Assembly: GCA_027405735.1 (NCBI GenBank)
Contig: JAPEHQ010000002.1
Coordinates: forward strand, 2,864,501-2,928,500
Source: Mucor racemosus
Taxonomy: Eukaryota; Mucoromycota; Mucoromycetes; Mucorales; Mucoraceae
Direction of reading: 5' to 3'
Length of the DNA: 64,000 nt
The stretch's first letter is position 1. Each line of letters opens with the position of its first letter. Positions 59,771 to 64,000 of this stretch are shown here, in pieces. A program made the position numbers and the translations under genes. Below the pieces are notes generated by a model. It ran no database searches. It was not told where the DNA came from and saw nothing but the letters and a program-made list of their open reading frames with translations.

Positions 59771-60944
59771 TAGAGTGGCAATACATCTTCTTTAAAAAAT
59801 TTACGTAATTCGACTCGATATTGGGCGAAAACATTTGAAAACCATTTAAAAACCATCTGAAACCTACTTTTTACGTACAACCGGAAAAAATTTGCAAAAA
59901 AACCCTGATCTCAGCAAATTTCGATCCTGATAACTACTTCCAACTTTGCATGAAGATAGGAACAACACATCTTTGACATGCTGATCTCAAAGAGTAACTT
60001 TCACAACTTACTGTGCGTCGAGAAATCATAGTTAAAAAATTATCATCAAAATGTACCACTACGGCCGAACTATGCTTCCCATGGGCATAATGATCCGCAC
60101 AGATGGGCAGAATAAAAAATTTTGTACCGATCAGGCAGCCCAGATGATCAGAGCAATGAGATCAAAGTTTTTTAGCCAATTTACTAAAGTATATCAAGCA
60201 TAATAATATAATCAATAACGAACATAATTTGAATAGCTTAAAGCAAATGTGAGTTACCCTGATTCAACAGATTAGTTGTTGCCTTATTGTTTATTGACGA
60301 GATACAGTATATCAATATGAAATTTGGGGTTTGAAAGAGTTCTGCCCATGTTCTTCTTTCGGAGACCAAATGGGAACAACGACAACAGCCTGTTTGGCAA
60401 CACTAAAAGTATTTATGCCTTTGTAAATTTCTGTTTGTAACACACAAAGTCGATTAATTTAAGATTATTTTTCGTTTTTCTTCCCCACTCTTTCCTTAGC
60501 AGCTCTTTTATATACAATGTTTAAAACTACATGTTTTTCCTATTGTTTATTTGGAAATAAATTATTAACTGTTAATGTTAGGGCATGTTATAATATCTTG
60601 AACAAAAAAAGCATCCAAGACTTAATCATTTTGTTCCATTATCTACGTTATAATCAATGCTTTTTTGGTCTAAAGTCGATATCTACCTGGAGAAAAGCTG
60701 GTGGTTATAAAAATATGTATAGTATTGACTTGATTTGAAAGAATAAATAAACTCATGTTAGTCTACTGTTTAGTTTCTTCTAAAAAGCATTTACTTCTAT
60801 TTAATGACCAACATCTAAGAAGAGGAAAACAAGCTGTTGCCTTGTATATCACTACCAACTATCAAAGGTACACCATAATTATTACTTATTGGCTTGTTAT
60901 TAATAATTGATTTTACTAATAAATTAATTTTTATAGGTCAAAAG

Positions 60945-61075
60945 TTTGTTCTGGTAAAGCATTGAATAAATTGGCTTGGGACAAAAAGGGTAAAAAGGAG
61001 GTGGCAATAGGTTCCAGTGATGGCCATGTTTATGTTTATGTTTATGTTTATGATATATGATATTGGAGAGGTAAG
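60945..61075 (+). pseudogene. Dynein intermediate chain fragment in repeat A, copy 3
   Basis: Reads GKALNKLAWDKKGKKEVAIG then SSDGHVYVY, followed by a tandem expansion of TTTATG (61,028-61,050) and YDI/IGE-like sequence ending at a GTAAGA donor remnant. The upstream LWNLNENTE part found in copy 2 is missing; a different sequence precedes it after an AG acceptor-like site at 60,938. One extra codon (GAG) and the expansion show it is not under coding constraint. Confidence 0.65.
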
Positions 61076-62237
61076 ACTAAAAATCAATGTAAATTACCTC
61101 TAGCGCAATAATTATAAAGTAATAAGACTATACTATCATCAAATAAACTATCATATAATATTAACATGTATAAATATTTACAGTAATAAGCTTGATACAA
61201 GTGGATACAACATCGTACATTCTTGAAAAAGTTCTCAAGTATTATAAAATCTCTTATTTTTAAGATTCACAAAGCTTATAAGCGGAATATTAATTTCAAA
61301 AATTATTCTTGTCCAGATCATCAATTTTGACACTTTTTCATTTTTTTTTCTGATTTTGCAAATCTAGAGTTAATTATACTACCAATTATAAAAACAAAAA
61401 ATATACACATATACAAAATTTAGCGCTCTATTTGCTCAATAAAAAATAATAAACATTTTTATTGCAAAATATTACATGAAAATACTTTAATCAAAAAACC
61501 GTTTTTAGGCCAAAGATGCTAAGTTTCATTACTTAACATTTAATATTAGGTTTTTTTAAAATGCATATTAGTTATGGCTACAATTTTCTCTCATAATGTA
61601 GTATATTTAAACGTTGATTTTAGTATCAAAATTTGATTTCTCTGTTTTTTGATGTAAATCATGAGTGCTAGTAAGAATAAAATGAGCCCCGAAAATGTCC
61701 GCTACAAAAACTGAATTTTCAGACCGCATATGGTTAAATATAAGAAAAGTTTAAAAAAACCACTTTTTTATTTAAAACTTAGATATATACCATAGTATAA
61801 GAGACTTAACAACCATTCAACCTTGCTATGCTCAATCAGAGCGTTGCTCTACGGGCTCGCTTTTGCAATTTTTTAATGAGTCTATGATATGACAGACGGT
61901 TTTTCTGGTAGAATATTTTATGTTTCTATTATTATAGTAACAGGTATTGCCTATTTTGCTTAGTTTATAGTTCAGGCGCTGTAATAATGCTTTTACATTG
62001 GCTGAAATGTGCAATTTAGCAAGGTTTTAAATGCGCCAAATAATGTAAAACCTTGAAAATCCTTTTCTACGTGTGTTGTTTCTCTCTTTTTGTTTTCATA
62101 TTCCAAGGATATATTTACCATTTGATAAGGTATATCAGACTATCAAGCTGGTATTCTTTTCTTCTTTTATCTGAATACGCATGCTAACATAAGGGACTAA
62201 TAATGTTTTTATTTAGGTAGCAGTCTATATTAGAGAC

Positions 62238-62310
62238 TAGTAGGGTTGCTGTCGAGCCCAGCTTATTCTAGTAAATTTGGCTGGCAAAACACGGCTCGAC
62301 ACCAATACTA
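62238..62310. mobile_element. 73-bp hAT-type MITE
   Basis: Flanked by the exact 8-bp repeat TTAGAGAC at 62,230-62,237 and 62,311-62,318. The ends are inverted repeats: TAGTAGGGTTGCTGTCGAGC at the left and, read inward from the right, TAGTATTGGTGTCGAGCC, differing by a 3-base gap and one substitution. The paralogous repeat A copy has a single TTAGAGAC at 20,572-20,579 and no insert, an empty site. Too short to code. Confidence 0.88.
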
Positions 62311-63134
62311 TTAGAGACTGATTTTTTCATTTAACCGTATTCTAAGGTCAAATATCATTATTTACTACTGTAGTGTTGGACGTACGTATTTCTTGATTAC
62401 CAGATCAAATGGAAGACAATGATATTTATATCTACTCAACAAAAACCTAGAATAGGTTACAAACCCACAAAATATTTCAGAAAAGTGATAAAATTTCAAA
62501 TGATATAGAAATACTACAAAAAAAATGATCGAATGTCTTGCTTAAGAACCGTAATAGTCTTGATCATAGCTATGCTTGAAAGCAAATCTTTTCACAGCTG
62601 ACAATCGTAAACTAAAATAGTAAGTTTAAAGAAGGTTAAGTTGTTTAAATTTTATGTGTGATAAAATGACATCTGTAATATTAGATTTGGCTTACATATA
62701 GATTTAAGTAGTAAGTGTTATTTAAGTTTATTATGCTCGAGCAAAAACCATTGTTTCTGTAAACATTATAGCTATAAACATATTTACAAATGATGATACT
62801 CGTAAATATATCGGTTCTTGCATGTATTGCTCTATCACATCAACAACTTCTTGACTTGTATTGCCTATAATCTATATAAATAAAAGCAAATGTAATTTAG
62901 AACCCCATTCCAGTAAAAAATTCAACGGAAGTTTGAGAACGGCACGATTCCCATATACAAAAAACCAATTTGTGCCCATACAATCAGCTCATTATGCTCA
63001 TGGTCAGGTTTTATTATTATGCACAACAAATAGGGATAATGGTATGCTTATGGGCAGTTCTACTATTATGCACATATGGAATTAATGTCATGCACACGGA
63101 CAGAATCTACTGTATAATTCTGCACATACAGGCT

Positions 63135-63215
63135 TCTTTTCGTTATGCTCGTGTGCAGTTTCTTTTGTTATGCTCATGTGCAGCTTCTTTTGTTGTGCCC
63201 ATCATGTGCATCTTG
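63135..63215 (+). repeat. Short tandem repeats near the right end of the CACTA-like element
   Basis: Three imperfect copies of an approximately 25-bp unit, (C)TTCTTTTNGTTATGCTC then (A/G)TGTGCAG. Related single units occur from 62,990 to 63,110 and, inverted, near 60,080-60,115. Probably transposase-binding subterminal repeats. Confidence 0.7.
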
Positions 63216-63385
63216 TTATTTTTTTAGTCATTATTCAGTGGGCGCAACAACTCATCAAGCCATAGTGTGCAGCCCATCTGGGCACAACAAAATTATCTTG
63301 TGCAGCACAGTTCGGCCGTAGTGCTTTTATATATAAATGCTTTAAATTTGTGATTTTATGGACTTTTTTTGAATCCGGTTGTATC

Positions 63386-63872
63386 TAAGTATAAAAGACG
63401 AGCCGAGCCTAGGACGAGCTTGACCAAAGCTCGCCACAACGAGCCGAGCTTTGTATCACTCGAGCTCGAGCCGTGCTTTAATAAAAGCTCGTTTGACAAA
63501 GACGAGTTTTTGACTTTTTTTTAAAAAGCTCGTTTGAGAAAGACGAGCTTTTGACTTCTTTTCAAAAAGTTCAAATTTAAATAATAATTAGTAAATGCTA
63601 TGACATTATTACTTTAGATAATTGTCAATTGACATTCATAAGTTTGCTTTACTTTAGATATTTGTCACTGGAAAGGTAAAATAAAGCTCGCATTGAGATG
63701 ATGAGTTTTAGTCGCTGCATAAAAAAGCTCGTTTGGGGTAAACGAGCTCTAGTCACGCGCAAAAAAAAGCTCGTCGAGGTTGAACGAGCTTTTTTGTAAG
63801 CTCGTCTAACTTTAACGAGCCTTGAGAAAAGCTCGGCTGCATAAAAAAGGCTCGGCTCGTTTAATATCACTA
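63386..63872. mobile_element. 487-bp hAT-type MITE with ACGAGC subterminal array
   Basis: Flanked by the exact 8-bp repeat GTTGTATC at 63,378-63,385 and 63,873-63,880. The ends are inverted repeats, TAAGTATAAAAGACGAGCCG at the left and, inward from the right, TAGTGATATTAAACGAGCCG, both continuing AGCC. Inside are at least a dozen copies of AGCTCGT or its complement ACGAGCT, many arranged as hairpins around short spacers (for example AAAGCTCGTTT...ACGAGCTTTTG). The only frame (63649-63882, minus) is a by-product of these repeats. It is non-autonomous; its ends differ from the hAT element at 802-4950, so a different transposase should mobilise it. Confidence 0.92.
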
Positions 63873-64000
63873 GTTGTATCATCTTATATTCTTCAAGTTA
63901 AATCCGTTGATTTATCAAAATATGTTTAGGTTAAATAAAATTAGAAATTTAATCAAGTAAAGAGATATCGTTTATTGGAATGAAATTAATAGGGTTTATA

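Larger units (their letters stand above)
60057..63323 (+). mobile_element. CACTA-ended DNA element carrying repeat A
   Basis: The left end CACTACGGCCGAACTATGCT (60,057-60,076) and the inverted right end (63,304-63,323, GTGCT then inward CACTACGGCCGAACT) match at 19 of 20 positions. Starting with CACTA is characteristic of the EnSpm/CACTA superfamily. Further in, both ends share AGATGGGC and repeats of the type TTATGC-CATG-GCAG, that is subterminal repeats as in that superfamily. The interior lacks a transposase; it contains repeat A (60,945-63,090) with the dynein fragment, plus unrecognised short frames (60517-60738). No 2-3 bp target duplication is visible (flanks TAC and CTT), so it may be old, rearranged, or a member of another group with similar ends. 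Confidence 0.65.

Noticed and set aside
63649..63882. 77-codon minus-strand frame near the right edge
   Set aside because: It lies within the 487-bp MITE and is made of its AGCTCGT repeats.
1..64000. CRISPR arrays, bacterial operons, ribosome-binding sites and riboswitches
   Set aside because: The window is eukaryotic; no regular direct-repeat array with unique spacers, and no thiamine-type riboswitch core, was seen.

Overview
The window looks like nuclear DNA of a filamentous, early-diverging fungus, most probably a Mucoromycota/Mucorales species. The reasons are very AT-rich intergenic DNA, many short GT-AG introns (about 50-75 nt), and a fungal gene set (NIT2/AreA-type GATA factor, HAL4/SAT4-type kinase, Env7/STK16-type kinase, long Sel1-repeat protein). 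The order-level assignment is inference; I see no rRNA or marker that fixes it.

Layout. 1-6.06 kb is nested repeats: a 4.1-kb hAT transposon (802-4950) with a spliceable transposase sits inside a copy of 'repeat A', which carries a dead fragment of a dynein intermediate chain gene, next to a second family, 'repeat B'. 6.4-14.9 kb is a compact gene block: a p24/TMED cargo receptor (-), a CENP-I/Mis6 kinetochore protein (+), beta-tubulin (+) and a Vps5/SNX1-type sorting nexin (+). 15.3-22.6 kb is decayed: a truncated, frameshifted Zn-cluster-type transcription factor remnant, then B(+), A(+), B(-). 23-40.6 kb is the main gene island: STK16/Env7 kinase (+), a ~1,600-residue Sel1-repeat protein (+), eIF3d (-), a snapin-like BLOC-1 subunit (+), a GATA factor (-) and MCM4 (-). 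41.3-46.9 kb is an intact two-ORF LINE retrotransposon bounded by a 13-bp target-site duplication. 48.5-51.1 kb is mitochondrial aconitase (-); 51.7-52.8 kb is a possible DNA-transposon remnant rich in GGGCC motifs; 54.7-56.6 kb is a HAL4/SAT4-type kinase (-). 58.4-64 kb is repetitive again: B(+), then a ~3.3-kb element with CACTA-type inverted termini that contains repeat A, with a 73-bp MITE inside it and a 487-bp MITE just beyond it, both with 8-bp hAT-type duplications.

How the parts relate. The cellular genes are unrelated housekeeping and regulatory functions (secretion, chromosome segregation, cytoskeleton, endosomal sorting, translation, replication, TCA cycle, nitrogen control) and form no pathway cluster. 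Several pairs are divergent and share short promoters (TMED/CENP-I, eIF3d/snapin). The mobile elements can be dated against each other because copies of repeat A act as empty-site controls: the paralogous copy at 19-21 kb lacks both the hAT element and the 73-bp MITE. The strongest unusual signals are the apparently intact hAT element, the amplified dynein-intermediate-chain fragment in a CACTA-ended element, the B-A arrangement seen at three loci, a CENP-I gene with a GC-AG first intron, and a beta-tubulin with Tyr167 and Ala198, two positions tied to benzimidazole resistance.
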